Of a stretch of 11,515 nt of DNA, positions 1-6,399 are shown in pieces; the stretch's first letter is position 1, and each line of letters begins with the position of its first letter. The notes under the pieces are model-generated. The model was not told where the DNA came from. It worked only from the letters and a program-made list of their open reading frames with translations, and ran no database searches. The DNA is from Gp6-AA40 sp964505975 (lineage in GTDB: Bacteria; Acidobacteriota; Vicinamibacteria; Vicinamibacterales; UBA2999): assembly GCA_964505975.1 (NCBI GenBank), contig CAZDLW010000187.1, forward strand, positions 1 through 11,515. The letters are read 5' to 3'. The position numbers and the translations under genes were made by a program.

Positions 1-374
1 CTGGAGACGGGATCTTGCAGCCGGACCTTCCCTTCTTCCAGCATCATCACGACGGCCACCCCAATCACCGGTTTGGTCATCGACATGATCCGGAAGATGC
101 CGTCTTTCGCCATCGGCTTCTTCGCGTCGAGATCCATCAGCCCGTATGCTTCGTGGTGCGCGATCCGCCCGTTGCGCGCCACGAGCGTCACGGCTCCAGA
201 GAAGCTGCCGGCCGCGATGTGTCGCTCCACCAGCTCGCCAACTCGCCCCAGCCGCTCGGCCGAGAGGCCCACTTCCTCCGGTCGTGCCGTGGGTACGGCT
301 GCGGTCAGCGGCCAGGCCAATGTCAGGCAGAAGAGCGCGATTCCAAGGAACGTTGCTCGAGACATTCTGAACAT
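1..374 (-). CDS. Serine hydrolase, beta-lactamase/PBP-like family, exported (partial)
   Basis: This is the 5' part (about 124 codons) of a minus-strand gene that leaves the window at its left edge. The first ATG (374) follows a GGAGG motif 4 nt upstream; a second in-frame ATG at 365 is less well placed. Residues 1-25 form a basic start followed by a hydrophobic stretch ending near LTAA, which reads as a Sec signal peptide. The mature part begins with PEEVGLSAERLGRVGELVER, typical of the beta-lactamase (class C-like) serine hydrolase family. Residues 98-101 are S-M-T-K, the catalytic SxxK motif. The family includes esterases, D-amino-acid peptidases and beta-lactamases, so the substrate cannot be named. 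The YxN and HxG motifs would lie outside the window. Export is inferred from the signal peptide. Confidence 0.9.
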   Translation of the reverse strand, partial: MFRMSRATFLGIALFCLTLAWPLTAAVPTARPEEVGLSAERLGRVGELVERHIAAGSFSGAVTLVARNGRIAHHEAYGLMDLDAKKPMAKDGIFRIMSMTKPVIGVAVVMMLEEGKVRLQDPVS

Positions 375-784
375 GTCGCCTCCGTGTAGACCCGGGTCGA
401 GCAGGGTGTCGAACGCCGCGTCAGTGCCCGATTCCGGAGCTCACTCGAGTTTGCGACGGGACGGCGACCTACGACTCGCGCGACACCAGTGGGGCAAAAC
501 GCATCCGGAGCGTGAGGGTCGAGCTGGGTTGCGGGACCCAGCTCGGATCGCCAGCCGCGGGTGGAGGATGCGTTTTGCCGCGCGACGCCACCCCAACGCG
601 CAGGCGCGTCGGGGACCCCGGCAGTCGTCGGGAGCCCGCCCGTCGCAACTCGAGTGAGCTCCGGAATAGGACGTGCGAAGCGTCTCACAAACCGGCTCGG
701 CGCGCAATTCGGGCGTTGCCCGCCCGGCGGACTGAGCGTGCCGGCGTCGGCGACGGCGGCACCCTGTGGCGGGGAAGGTCCGTC
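375..784. other. Intergenic stretch between two minus-strand genes, no gene seen
   Basis: Apart from element A (431-667) I see no gene in this gap. Positions 375-430 hold the ribosome binding site and presumably the promoter of the serine hydrolase; no convincing -10/-35 pair is visible. Positions 668-784 lie downstream of the FAD oxidoreductase stop codon and show no clear terminator with a T tract. ORFs that cross the region are reading frames through the palindromes and do not look like protein. Confidence 0.6.
431..667. repeat. Dispersed nested palindromic repeat, element A
   Basis: This intergenic element of 237 bp has three nested inverted repeats. The outer arms are 431-460 and 639-667 (CTCGAGTGAGCTCCGGAAT-type, 29 bp with a one-base insertion). 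The middle arms are 493-506 and 566-579 (GGCAAAACGCATCC, perfect 14 bp). The central hairpin is 520-529 with 536-545 (GAGCTGGGT stem, 6-nt loop). Positions 464-579 match, in reverse complement, the core of element C at 10785-10898, including an exact 21-bp stretch (464-484 against 10878-10898). Positions 624-668 match element B (5308-5351) and the right end of C. It has no convincing ORF. It could be a non-autonomous mobile element, a REP/BIME-like repeat or a structured RNA. Confidence 0.8.
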
Positions 785-2185
785 CTACGGTTGCCGTGCC
801 GCGTCTGCGAACACCCCCTCTGGGTCGTAGCGTGCGCGGACCGCGGCCAGCCGCTGCTGGCTCGTGCCCAACGTCGCACCGCCGAGCGCCTCGGCATCGT
901 CGCCAAAGCCGGAGAAATTGATGTAGACGCCTCCGAGTGCATGGGGCCGCAGCGCATCCCAGAGGGCGCGCGTCCAGCCGATGGCTCGTTCGTCCATGGC
1001 CGGGTCCGTCCACGCGGGATCGATGCTGAAGTTGAAGGCCGCCGAGCGGTGTGGGTACGCGCTCTCGTTGGCACCCACGCGGGAGACAGCCCCACCCAAT
1101 GTACGGACCGCGATGAGAGCACCGGGATTCCCGGGCTTGCCGTCCCACTCGAGGAATTCGGCAATGGCCGCGTCGCTCAGCGTGTCCATGAAGTGCGACT
1201 TCATGTAATAGCGGCCACCGGTCGGAAACACCTCGTCGAAGGACCTCTGCAACTCGAGGTAGGGGGCCGTAGCGCTCATGTCGAGGACAGGTGTCGCCAG
1301 CGTGCGCAACGGTGCCAGGGCCGCATCCGCTTCGTCGGGCGGGCCGGCGTACATGCCAATCGCGATGACGACACGCCGGTTGTGCAGTTCCTCCGGGAAC
1401 GCAGGATCCGGCGGAACCGTCCAGACCAGGAGCTGCGGCGTCACAGTCTCTGGCGCGTCGACCGCAACTCGGGAGAATGTCCGCAGGACTCGCTCCGCAT
1501 CGTCGTAGTCGTAGATCACTTGTGCGAAGGCAACCTCAGGACCGATTGGGTACAGGTCGAACTCGAAAGACGTGACGACCCCGATTCCACGACCGCCACC
1601 GCGGACGGCCCAGAACAAATCGGGTTGCTCGTCACCGCTGGCCGTACGCACGGTGCCGTCGGCCGTGACGATCTCGACGGACCGCACCGTGTCGCAGGCC
1701 AGGCCGTGCGCACGCATGATCAGGCCCATCCCGCCGCCGAGTGTGAACCCGGCGATGCCCGTCGTCGAGACCTCGCCGCCGGTCGTTGCCAGGCCGTGTC
1801 GCTGCGTTTCGTGGTCGAACTCGCCCCAAAGCACACCGCCCTGGGCGCGGGCGATGCGCGTTGCCGGATCGACGTGCACCTGCTTCATTGCGGACAGGTC
1901 GATGACGAGGCCGTCATCGCACACGGCGCTGCCGGCGACCTGGTGGCCCCCGCCGCGGATGCTGACGAGTGGGCGGTGCGTGCCGGCCATCCGCACGGCC
2001 TCGACGACGTCGGCCGTGTCCGAACACCGTGCGATTACGGCTGGCCTCCGGTCGATGAGGCCGTTCCAGACTGCGCGTGCCTTGTCGTAGGCCTCGTGCG
2101 ATGGGTCGATAACCTCGCCCCGCAACCTCGAACGCAGCGCCGCGACAAGATCTGCCGCGGCCGCCCCCCCTGGTGACTTCGTCAT
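785..2185 (-). CDS. FAD-binding oxidoreductase, berberine-bridge-enzyme type
   Basis: The 466-aa protein has the layout of the PCMH-type FAD-binding (GlcD-like) family with a C-terminal BBE domain, at the usual length. The FAD-binding half runs over about residues 40-215. RGGGH ends at His81, the position that carries the 8-alpha-histidyl FAD link in this family. GFTLGGGMG (146-154) and the following GLACDTV are also typical. The C-terminal end (YINFSGFGDD... RYDPEGVFAD) is the BBE signature. The second, cysteinyl, FAD link seen in bicovalent members would fall near residue 140, where VSTTG is read, so a single covalent bond is inferred. Such enzymes oxidise alcohols, sugars or secondary metabolites; the substrate is unknown. 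No signal peptide is seen, so it is probably cytoplasmic. The start is supported by AAGGAGGAG about 5 nt upstream. It is not in an obvious operon. Confidence 0.93.
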   Translation of the reverse strand: MTKSPGGAAAADLVAALRSRLRGEVIDPSHEAYDKARAVWNGLIDRRPAVIARCSDTADVVEAVRMAGTHRPLVSIRGGGHQVAGSAVCDDGLVIDLSAMKQVHVDPATRIARAQGGVLWGEFDHETQRHGLATTGGEVSTTGIAGFTLGGGMGLIMRAHGLACDTVRSVEIVTADGTVRTASGDEQPDLFWAVRGGGRGIGVVTSFEFDLYPIGPEVAFAQVIYDYDDAERVLRTFSRVAVDAPETVTPQLLVWTVPPDPAFPEELHNRRVVIAIGMYAGPPDEADAALAPLRTLATPVLDMSATAPYLELQRSFDEVFPTGGRYYMKSHFMDTLSDAAIAEFLEWDGKPGNPGALIAVRTLGGAVSRVGANESAYPHRSAAFNFSIDPAWTDPAMDERAIGWTRALWDALRPHALGGVYINFSGFGDDAEALGGATLGTSQQRLAAVRARYDPEGVFADAARQP

Positions 2186-2341
2186 GAAGCTCCTCCTTGT
2201 GCAGACACGGGGCTACGCCCGTTGTCCTTCGACGGTCAATCGAGACAACTCTAGCGAGGCTGCGCCTCGGACCAGCGAGCATGCCGGCGGCGCTCCGCCT
2301 CGCCAGCTGGCAGTATTTCCTGCCCGCACTCCGTGCGGGCG

Positions 2342-2409
2342 GAGACGGCTTGAACGGCCGATCCAAAATTCGACTCGCTCGTAAGGATTCTGGCCGTTCA
2401 AGCCGTCTC
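2342..2409. repeat. Inverted repeat, 18-bp perfect arms, 32-nt spacer
   Basis: The left arm GAGACGGCTTGAACGGCC (2342-2359) is the exact reverse complement of 2392-2409. The spacer (2360-2391) is AT-richer than its surroundings. A separate 8-bp hairpin (2322-2340) abuts the left arm. There is no T tract that would mark an intrinsic terminator, and the site sits between divergent genes, where a terminator is not expected. It may be a MITE-like remnant, a REP pair or an operator-scale structure. The arms do not resemble the arms of elements A or C. Confidence 0.8.
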
Positions 2410-2517
2410 GCGACGTCGAGAGGTGATATCTCCGTCGTAGGGTCTCATCGTATGACGAGGGTGTGGGGTAATTGAAGCGGTTCGACATACCAGACGATCT
2501 GCGCGGGAGGAGTGAAG

Positions 2518-2586
2518 GTGACAACGTCGCGTGCTGGCCGTTGTCGGCGACGCACCAAGGTCGGCCGTAGTGACCGCTGCTCTTAG
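2518..2586 (+). CDS. Possible very short ORF (22 aa), doubtful
   Basis: A GTG codon at 2518 follows a strong GGGAGGAG motif (2505-2512) with 5-nt spacing and opens a 22-codon frame, MTTSRAGRCRRRTKVGRSDR followed by CS, ending in TAG at 2584-2586. It precedes the basic protein gene by 76 bp and is itself Arg-rich. It could be a leader peptide, or a chance frame beside a chance purine-rich motif. I recognise no family. Confidence 0.15.
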   Translation: MTTSRAGRCRRRTKVGRSDRCS

Positions 2587-2626
2587 CGAGGCGGAGCCGT
2601 TGCCGACATGCTCGCTAGCTTTCCAT

Positions 2627-2634
2627 GACATACT
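2627..2634 (+). promoter_or_regulatory. Candidate extended -10 promoter for the basic protein gene
   Basis: TGaCATACT (TG at 2626-2627, hexamer CATACT at 2629-2634) fits an extended -10 (TGnTATAAT) and lies 28 bp before the chosen start codon. No good -35 at 16-18 bp is seen; TTGCCG at 2600-2605 is 23 bp away. Weak evidence only. Confidence 0.25.
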
Positions 2635-2662
2635 GCGAAGTCATCGTCGAGAGGAAGGGCTG

Positions 2663-3355
2663 ATGGTCGATAGTGGGAAGCGGGGCTCACCGGTCTGGTT
2701 GAACGCGGCGGAATCGCGACTCGTGGCGTCGAGCCGCGGGGCGGCGCTGGCCAGCGCCAGCGTGAACGAATTGCAGCGGCATGTGGTTCGTGCCCGTGCG
2801 ATGCGCGACAAGTGGCGCGACGTGTACATGAAGCAGCGCCGAGAGACGCAGCAGGTGCGTGCCGCGCGGGCGAGCGGCGCCAACCGGCGTAGCCGCGAGA
2901 AGAGCGAGCTCTTCGGAAAGGTTTTGACGCGATTGGAGGCGCGGCTCGCGAAACTGCTGGCGGCTCCCGCGGCGGTGGCAGGCCCGCGTGCGAGCAAGAA
3001 CCAGTCGAAGCGGACGCGCACACGCACGCATCGCCAGGATCGTACTCGCACCAGAAGAGCCCTGGCCGACCAGGTGGCCGAACGACAGTCCGAGGTGATC
3101 CGGCGCGAGCACGCTGACCTGCCGCCGATGCAGACGCGCACGGTTCCGAGCAAGAGGGCTACCAGGAAAACACGCGAGAAGAGCCGCACGCCGGCCCGCT
3201 CCTCGTTGGCACCACGGAACGAGAAGGCCCGTTCTCAGAGCCAGTCTGCCGCCGTGCGACACCGCGCGAAGGTCAGTGGCTTGACCACGCGTATGCGTGG
3301 TCACGTGTCGGGACGGGGCAAGCGGGATCAGGCGCGGCGCGATCGGCGCCGCTGA
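2663..3355 (+). CDS. Highly basic Arg/Lys-rich protein of unknown function
   Basis: The likely start is the ATG at 2663, which follows GAGGAAGGG closely, giving 230 aa. The frame stays open upstream to 2531, but that part has no ribosome site and no protein-like character. Residues 12-100 (WLNAAESRLVASSRG... VNELQRHVVRARAMRDKWRD... KSELFGKVLTRLEARLAKL) look like an amphipathic, mostly helical domain. Residues 100-230 are a low-complexity tail of Arg, Lys, Ser, Thr and Ala with patches such as KRTRTRTHRQDRTRTRR, ending in GHVSGRGKRDQARRDRRR. The charge suggests nucleic-acid binding, but that is inference from composition alone. No signal peptide or membrane segment is seen. The two-part layout and the dense positive charge argue that the frame is genuine. 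I do not recognise a named family. Confidence 0.7.
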   Translation: MVDSGKRGSPVWLNAAESRLVASSRGAALASASVNELQRHVVRARAMRDKWRDVYMKQRRETQQVRAARASGANRRSREKSELFGKVLTRLEARLAKLLAAPAAVAGPRASKNQSKRTRTRTHRQDRTRTRRALADQVAERQSEVIRREHADLPPMQTRTVPSKRATRKTREKSRTPARSSLAPRNEKARSQSQSAAVRHRAKVSGLTTRMRGHVSGRGKRDQARRDRRR

Positions 3356-3474
3356 CAGCGGGCCTGAGCTCGGGGGAGTCCCGGGGCGGCCCGTCGGGGG
3401 ATGACACCGAAGACCGCCACGCACGTTCCCGAATAGATCCACCGTCAGGGACTTACAGCGCGAGGTGTGTCTGA

Positions 3475-3690
3475 TGGCGCAGCGCGTCATTGGTCTCTTG
3501 GATCTTCTTCGGCCTCGAACGACCCGGACTCGCCGTGATCGAGATCGTGGTGTTGTGGGTGGCCATCCTTGCGACCATCGTTGCGTTCTGGCGCATCAGA
3601 CCGCTGGCAGGCGCGCTGCTCGTACCGTATGCCGGATGGGTGATGTGTGCAGTCGTCTTGAACGCGGCCATCTGGCAGATGAATCGCTGA
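3475..3690 (+). pseudogene. tspO: Remnant of a TspO/MBR-family membrane protein (C-terminal part only)
   Basis: The frame reads SWIFFGLERPGLAVIEIV, then VLWVAILATIVAFWRIRPLA and ALLVPYAGWVMCAVVLNAAI, ending WQMNR. This is the last 65-70 residues of a TspO/MBR (tryptophan-rich sensory protein) homologue: the end of TM3, then TM4 and TM5. It keeps the PYxxWV and LNxxIW motifs of that family. TspO proteins are about 150-160 aa, so roughly the first 85-90 residues are missing. A stop codon lies in frame at 3472-3474, and the upstream 118 bp (3356-3473) holds nothing resembling the missing part in any frame. A TTG at 3490 could start a 66-aa product, but a two-helix fragment would lack most of the porphyrin-binding pocket. 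Intact homologues act in tetrapyrrole handling and stress responses. I call it a decayed gene; a functional short protein is less likely. Confidence 0.75.
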
Positions 3691-3734
3691 ACGATCCTCG
3701 CTTGGGAGACACCGGCCGGGGCCGCCTGAAGCGC

Positions 3735-3825
3735 GTGTGAAAGAACCACGCATCGTGCGCCGGCCACAAAGGCCGCTGCGCCACCGATGAGTACCGAAGG
3801 CGCACAGCGCGTGATTCTTTCACAC
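3735..3825. repeat. Inverted repeat, 17-bp arms with one mismatch, 57-nt spacer
   Basis: The left arm GTGTGAAAGAACCACGC (3735-3751) pairs with 3809-3825, whose reverse complement is GTGTGAAAGAATCACGC. The spacer contains a small GGCC-acaaa-GGCC hairpin. The structure lies between the tspO remnant (plus) and the 129-aa gene (minus), which converge. The arms contain the short tracts GAAAGAA and TTCTTTC, so a role as a bidirectional terminator is possible, but the spacer is long. A mobile-element remnant is the other reading. Confidence 0.75.
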
Positions 3826-3859
3826 TGCGCTGAAGGTGGGCCCCCACGTAGGACGAGGT

Positions 3860-4249
3860 CTACCGACCAGGCCACACCTGCCGGCCGTGCTCGACGATGA
3901 GGGCGACCCACCGCGGGTCGAGGAGCATCTTGTGGCTCCGGTCGGGAGACAGTTGGTCCTCCGGCCATACCTCGCGAACACGCGAGAATGCCAGGCGCCC
4001 GTCTTCCATGCCGATGAACTGCATCCCGCCAAACGCGACCCGCACATGCCCGTCCGCGTCGTCGGCCCAGACAATCTGGTCCGTGGGCAGCGACAGGCGG
4101 ATGCCGGCGGGGAGTTGGACGAACGTGCCCGGAGGGCCGTTGCCAATGATGCGAAGTGCAGAGGCACGGTGCTGCTCCCGGAACAGCCTCGTCGCGTCCA
4201 CGAACGCGACAAGTAGCGGTGGCGGCATCTCGGTGTCTTTGCTGTCCAT
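3860..4249 (-). CDS. Small protein of unknown function (129 aa)
   Basis: The protein starts MDSKDTEMPPPLLVAFVDAT and ends MLLDPRWVALIVEHGRQVWPGR. It has no signal peptide or membrane helix and is probably cytoplasmic. Its middle part (about residues 38-90: FVQLPAGIRLSLPTDQIVWA, then DDADGHVRVAFGGMQFIGME) reads as short beta strands, and RSHKMLLDPRWVALI follows. That pattern is faintly reminiscent of a LytTR-type DNA-binding domain, but the key motifs are not clear and I do not assign it. The ribosome site before the ATG at 4249 is weak, and the ATG at 4228 (MPPPLL) is a plausible alternative start. Codon use matches the neighbouring genes, and the protein-like composition of this strand favours it over the opposite frames. 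It stands alone, divergent from the metallo-hydrolase gene. Confidence 0.7.
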   Translation of the reverse strand: MDSKDTEMPPPLLVAFVDATRLFREQHRASALRIIGNGPPGTFVQLPAGIRLSLPTDQIVWADDADGHVRVAFGGMQFIGMEDGRLAFSRVREVWPEDQLSPDRSHKMLLDPRWVALIVEHGRQVWPGR

Positions 4250-4302
4250 CGTTTACTCGATCAACGAAGCCGTAACGGTTCAGTCGGGCGTCCCTGGCAT
4301 CT

Positions 4303-4311
4303 TGCTACAAT
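4303..4311 (+). promoter_or_regulatory. Candidate extended -10 promoter of the metallo-hydrolase gene
   Basis: TGCTACAAT (4303-4311) matches an extended -10 element (TGnTATAAT) with one change in the hexamer. It would start transcription about 35 bp before the ATG at 4354. No good -35 is seen at 16-18 bp, which extended -10 promoters tolerate. The same TGC plus hexamer layout recurs at the btu promoter (10744-10752, minus strand). Confidence 0.45.
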
Positions 4312-4353
4312 CGTCACCCTCGCGCTGGTGCGAGTGGAGGAGCAGCGAGACAC

Positions 4354-5301
4354 ATGGCCCTGAGCATTGAATCGAATCGTCGCGAATTCCTGGGTGCCCT
4401 GATTGGCGGAACGATCGGGCTGTCCGTGACGTGGCCTGCCAGCCGGGCGATCGCGGGTCAGGCGCCCGCGCCGGCTCCTATTACCGCTACGAAGCTCACC
4501 GACCGAATCGTCGTGCTGATGGGCGCCGGTGGCAATGTCGGCCTGGTCGTCGGCCCTGACGGGTTGCTGATGGTCGATGGCGGCCTGCCGAATCGTGCCG
4601 CGGATTTGGCGCAAGCCGTCGCGGACATCAGCCCGCGCATGGTCCAGGTGCTCTTTAACACGCACTATCACGGCGACCATGTGGGGAGTAACGAGCTTCT
4701 GGGCAAGACCAAGGTTCGCATCATCGCGCACGAGAACGTCAGGAAGCGCCTGAGCGAGCGCATCGAATCCGAGGCATTCGGCAGGACGATCGAGCCGCTG
4801 AGTGCCGTCGGCCAGCCCACCGAAACGTTCACTACGGGTGGGAAGCTGACATTCGGACCGGAGGCGCTCGAGTACACACACATTGCCCGGTCGCATACCG
4901 ATGGGGATGCGTTCGTCTTCTTTCCACGGGCCAACGTCATCCACACCGGCGATTTGCTCTTCCTGGGCCGGTATCCCGTCGTGGATTTCACCGTCGGCGG
5001 ATCGCTTGCCGGAATGGCGGCGGCGCTCGAGCGCATCGAGAAGACCGGCGACAACGCGACGCGAATCATCCCGGGGCACGGGCCGATGGCCACGAAGGCA
5101 GACCTCCGCGCCGCGCGCGAGACATGGAGCGCGATCAATCAGCAGTTGGAAACAATGGCCAAGTCGGGTCGTACCATCGACGAAGTGATCAAGGAGGCGC
5201 CGACGCGTGCGTTCGATGCACGGGTTGGTGGGCAGGCAGCGCAGACGGCCGAAGGGTTCCTGCGCCAGGCGTACGGCGGCGTGCTCGCGCAGCGTCGATA
5301 G
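4354..5301 (+). CDS. Tat-exported MBL-fold metallo-hydrolase
   Basis: This 315-aa protein starts MALSIESNRREFLGALIGG, and its twin Arg9-Arg10 motif plus hydrophobic stretch ending near AGQA (residue 36) is a Tat signal, so it is probably exported folded. The metallo-beta-lactamase zinc motifs are in order: HYHGDH with His104, His106, Asp108 and His109; His181 in RSHTDGD; Asp200 in TGDLLF; and His242 in PGHGP. All metal ligands expected for a two-zinc site are present. Related proteins include SoxH-like, quinoprotein-relay and cyclase-like metallo-hydrolases, and the substrate cannot be told. A GGAGGAG motif lies 13 or more bases before the ATG, which is a long spacing. The next gene on the strand is 164 bp away across repeat element B, so an operon is uncertain. 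Confidence 0.93.
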   Translation: MALSIESNRREFLGALIGGTIGLSVTWPASRAIAGQAPAPAPITATKLTDRIVVLMGAGGNVGLVVGPDGLLMVDGGLPNRAADLAQAVADISPRMVQVLFNTHYHGDHVGSNELLGKTKVRIIAHENVRKRLSERIESEAFGRTIEPLSAVGQPTETFTTGGKLTFGPEALEYTHIARSHTDGDAFVFFPRANVIHTGDLLFLGRYPVVDFTVGGSLAGMAAALERIEKTGDNATRIIPGHGPMATKADLRAARETWSAINQQLETMAKSGRTIDEVIKEAPTRAFDARVGGQAAQTAEGFLRQAYGGVLAQRR

Positions 5302-5307
5302 CGCGAA

Positions 5308-5351
5308 GTCGTCGGGAGCCCGCCCCGTGGCAACTCAACTGAGCTCCGGGG
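5308..5351. repeat. Partial copy of the dispersed repeat, element B
   Basis: GTCGTCGGGAGCCCGCCC (from 5308) and CAACTCAACTGAGCTCCGG (to 5349) match the right-end module of element A (624-668) with few differences, and the right end of element C (10957-10998) more loosely. Only this module is present; the hairpin core shared by A and C is absent. It begins 6 bp after the metallo-hydrolase stop codon. A TAAGAT hexamer (5358-5363) follows and might act as a -10 for the next gene. Confidence 0.65.
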
Positions 5352-5465
5352 ATCAGGTAAGATCGAACGCGCCGTAACCTCTTGCAGAATCCAGGCATGA
5401 CGGGCCGGGTCGCAACGCATTGTTGCCAGGGCCGCGCTCCGTACATCTGTTCAGGGAGATGCCGT

Positions 5466-6335
5466 ATGTCGCGTCCGATTCGCCAACTGTGTGTGGCCAT
5501 CACGGTGCTGGCTGGAGTGGTGTGTGTCGTATCCGCCCAACAACCTGGGGATCCAAGGGCACCATCGCAGACTGCACCGCGCTTTGCGACGCCGACGCCG
5601 CGGCCTCCGCTCTTCTTCCGTGAAGCATGGCGACAGCCCGCAGCGTTCGACGCGAGCACCGACTTCGATCCCAGCTTTCCCGTGACGCCGGGGGCGGTGA
5701 CCAATCCGGATCTCGATTTACGAGTCTACGATCCGAATGCGCGGCACATCCCCGAGTACACGAAGAACCCGCCACCAGGTTCGATCCCTCGCGACTGGAT
5801 TGGCACCTCGTGCGTCATTCTGGCCGGCTACAACCAGGATCCGCCGCCCGATCGCGTCGTGCACGGCGAACCGTCGGACCCGCCGAATCTCTGGACGGGC
5901 GTGTGCGGTCCGGTGGCGGTGACGCTCCGGCACAAGACCAGCGAGGTGGACCTGACCGGCCTCGCACGCATGCGATGGGTAACCCGGGTATCCGGCTTCC
6001 ATGCCGTCCGCCCTGTCGTCAAGCTGGCAGACGGCACATGGCTCGTGGGTGACCATGTAACGGGCGCCGACCGGGCAGGAGCAGGTGTTGGCGGTTCGAC
6101 CGATTTTCTCGAGAGCGAGCTGTCGTTCGCGACCGTTCGCTGGATGCGGCTCGATATCAACCGGATCGTGACGCGCGGAACCTGGGTTGAGAAGCCGGAT
6201 TTGAGCAGGGTGGACGAAGTCGGGTTCGCCGATCTGCTGCCGGGGACCGGCCACGGGTGGGGCGGCTTCGTCAACGTCGGGCGCATCGAAGTGTACGGCA
6301 GGCCCATCCCACGAACAGCGTCGGCATCGCGCTGA
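5466..6335 (+). CDS. Secreted protein of unknown function (289 aa)
   Basis: The ATG at 5466 (MSRPIRQLCVAITVLAGVVC) begins a clear Sec signal peptide ending near VVSAQQ (about residue 25), and GGGAG lies 9 nt upstream. The frame is open back to 5382, but that extension is not protein-like and would bury the signal. A Pro-rich linker (residues 27-50) is followed by two parts: DFDPSFPVTPGAVTNPDLDL with DWIGTSCVILAGY, and then a beta-rich region (VAVTLRHKTSEVDLTGLARM, RWVTRVSGFHAVRPVVKLAD, then WVEKPDLSRVDEVGFADLLP and IEVYG). The second part resembles the galactose-binding-like or CBM-type folds of secreted sugar-related proteins, but no catalytic motif is visible. A periplasmic or secreted location is well supported and the function is not. 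Its closest gene neighbours, an exported metallo-hydrolase and mqnD, do not define its role. Confidence 0.82.
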   Translation: MSRPIRQLCVAITVLAGVVCVVSAQQPGDPRAPSQTAPRFATPTPRPPLFFREAWRQPAAFDASTDFDPSFPVTPGAVTNPDLDLRVYDPNARHIPEYTKNPPPGSIPRDWIGTSCVILAGYNQDPPPDRVVHGEPSDPPNLWTGVCGPVAVTLRHKTSEVDLTGLARMRWVTRVSGFHAVRPVVKLADGTWLVGDHVTGADRAGAGVGGSTDFLESELSFATVRWMRLDINRIVTRGTWVEKPDLSRVDEVGFADLLPGTGHGWGGFVNVGRIEVYGRPIPRTASASR

Positions 6336-6356
6336 CGTTCGACGGTCCGGAGCGAG

Positions 6357-6387
6357 TTGTCGGGACGGGATTGAGGGACGTTATAGA
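6357..6387 (+). promoter_or_regulatory. Weak promoter candidate close to the mqnD start
   Basis: TTGTCG (6357-6362) and TATAGA (6382-6387) are separated by 19 bp and lie immediately before the start codon at 6400. TAGACT (6384-6389) is an alternative -10. Either would place the transcript start only a few bases before the ATG, and no ribosome binding site is seen there, so a leaderless or nearly leaderless mRNA is possible. Confidence 0.3.
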
Positions 6388-6399
6388 CTGGTGCTCGCG

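Larger units (their letters stand above)
2186..2662. other. Divergent intergenic region rich in hairpins
   Basis: This gap of 477 bp separates the minus-strand FAD enzyme from the plus-strand basic protein. It contains several compact palindromes: CGAGGC-tgc-GCCTCG (2255-2269), GCCCGCAC-tcc-GTGCGGGC (2322-2340) and the long inverted repeat 2342-2409. No conserved protein is visible, only a possible 22-codon ORF (2518-2586). Promoters for both flanking genes should lie here. Only a weak extended -10 candidate near 2627-2634 is seen for the right-hand gene. Confidence 0.6.

Noticed and set aside
431..667. CRISPR array or IS ends at the palindromic repeat
   Set aside because: There are no regularly spaced direct repeats with unique spacers, no cas gene and no transposase frame within or next to the element.
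512..2176. A 554-codon plus-strand open frame covering the FAD oxidoreductase gene
   Set aside because: It is antisense to a gene with clear FAD and BBE motifs and a good ribosome site; its translation is Arg/Ala/Gly-rich with no recognisable motif, as expected from high-GC shadow frames.
2531..2662. Upstream in-frame extension of the basic protein gene
   Set aside because: There is no ribosome site at the earlier start, and the extra 44 residues do not look like the following protein. ATG 2663 has GAGGAAGGG in place.
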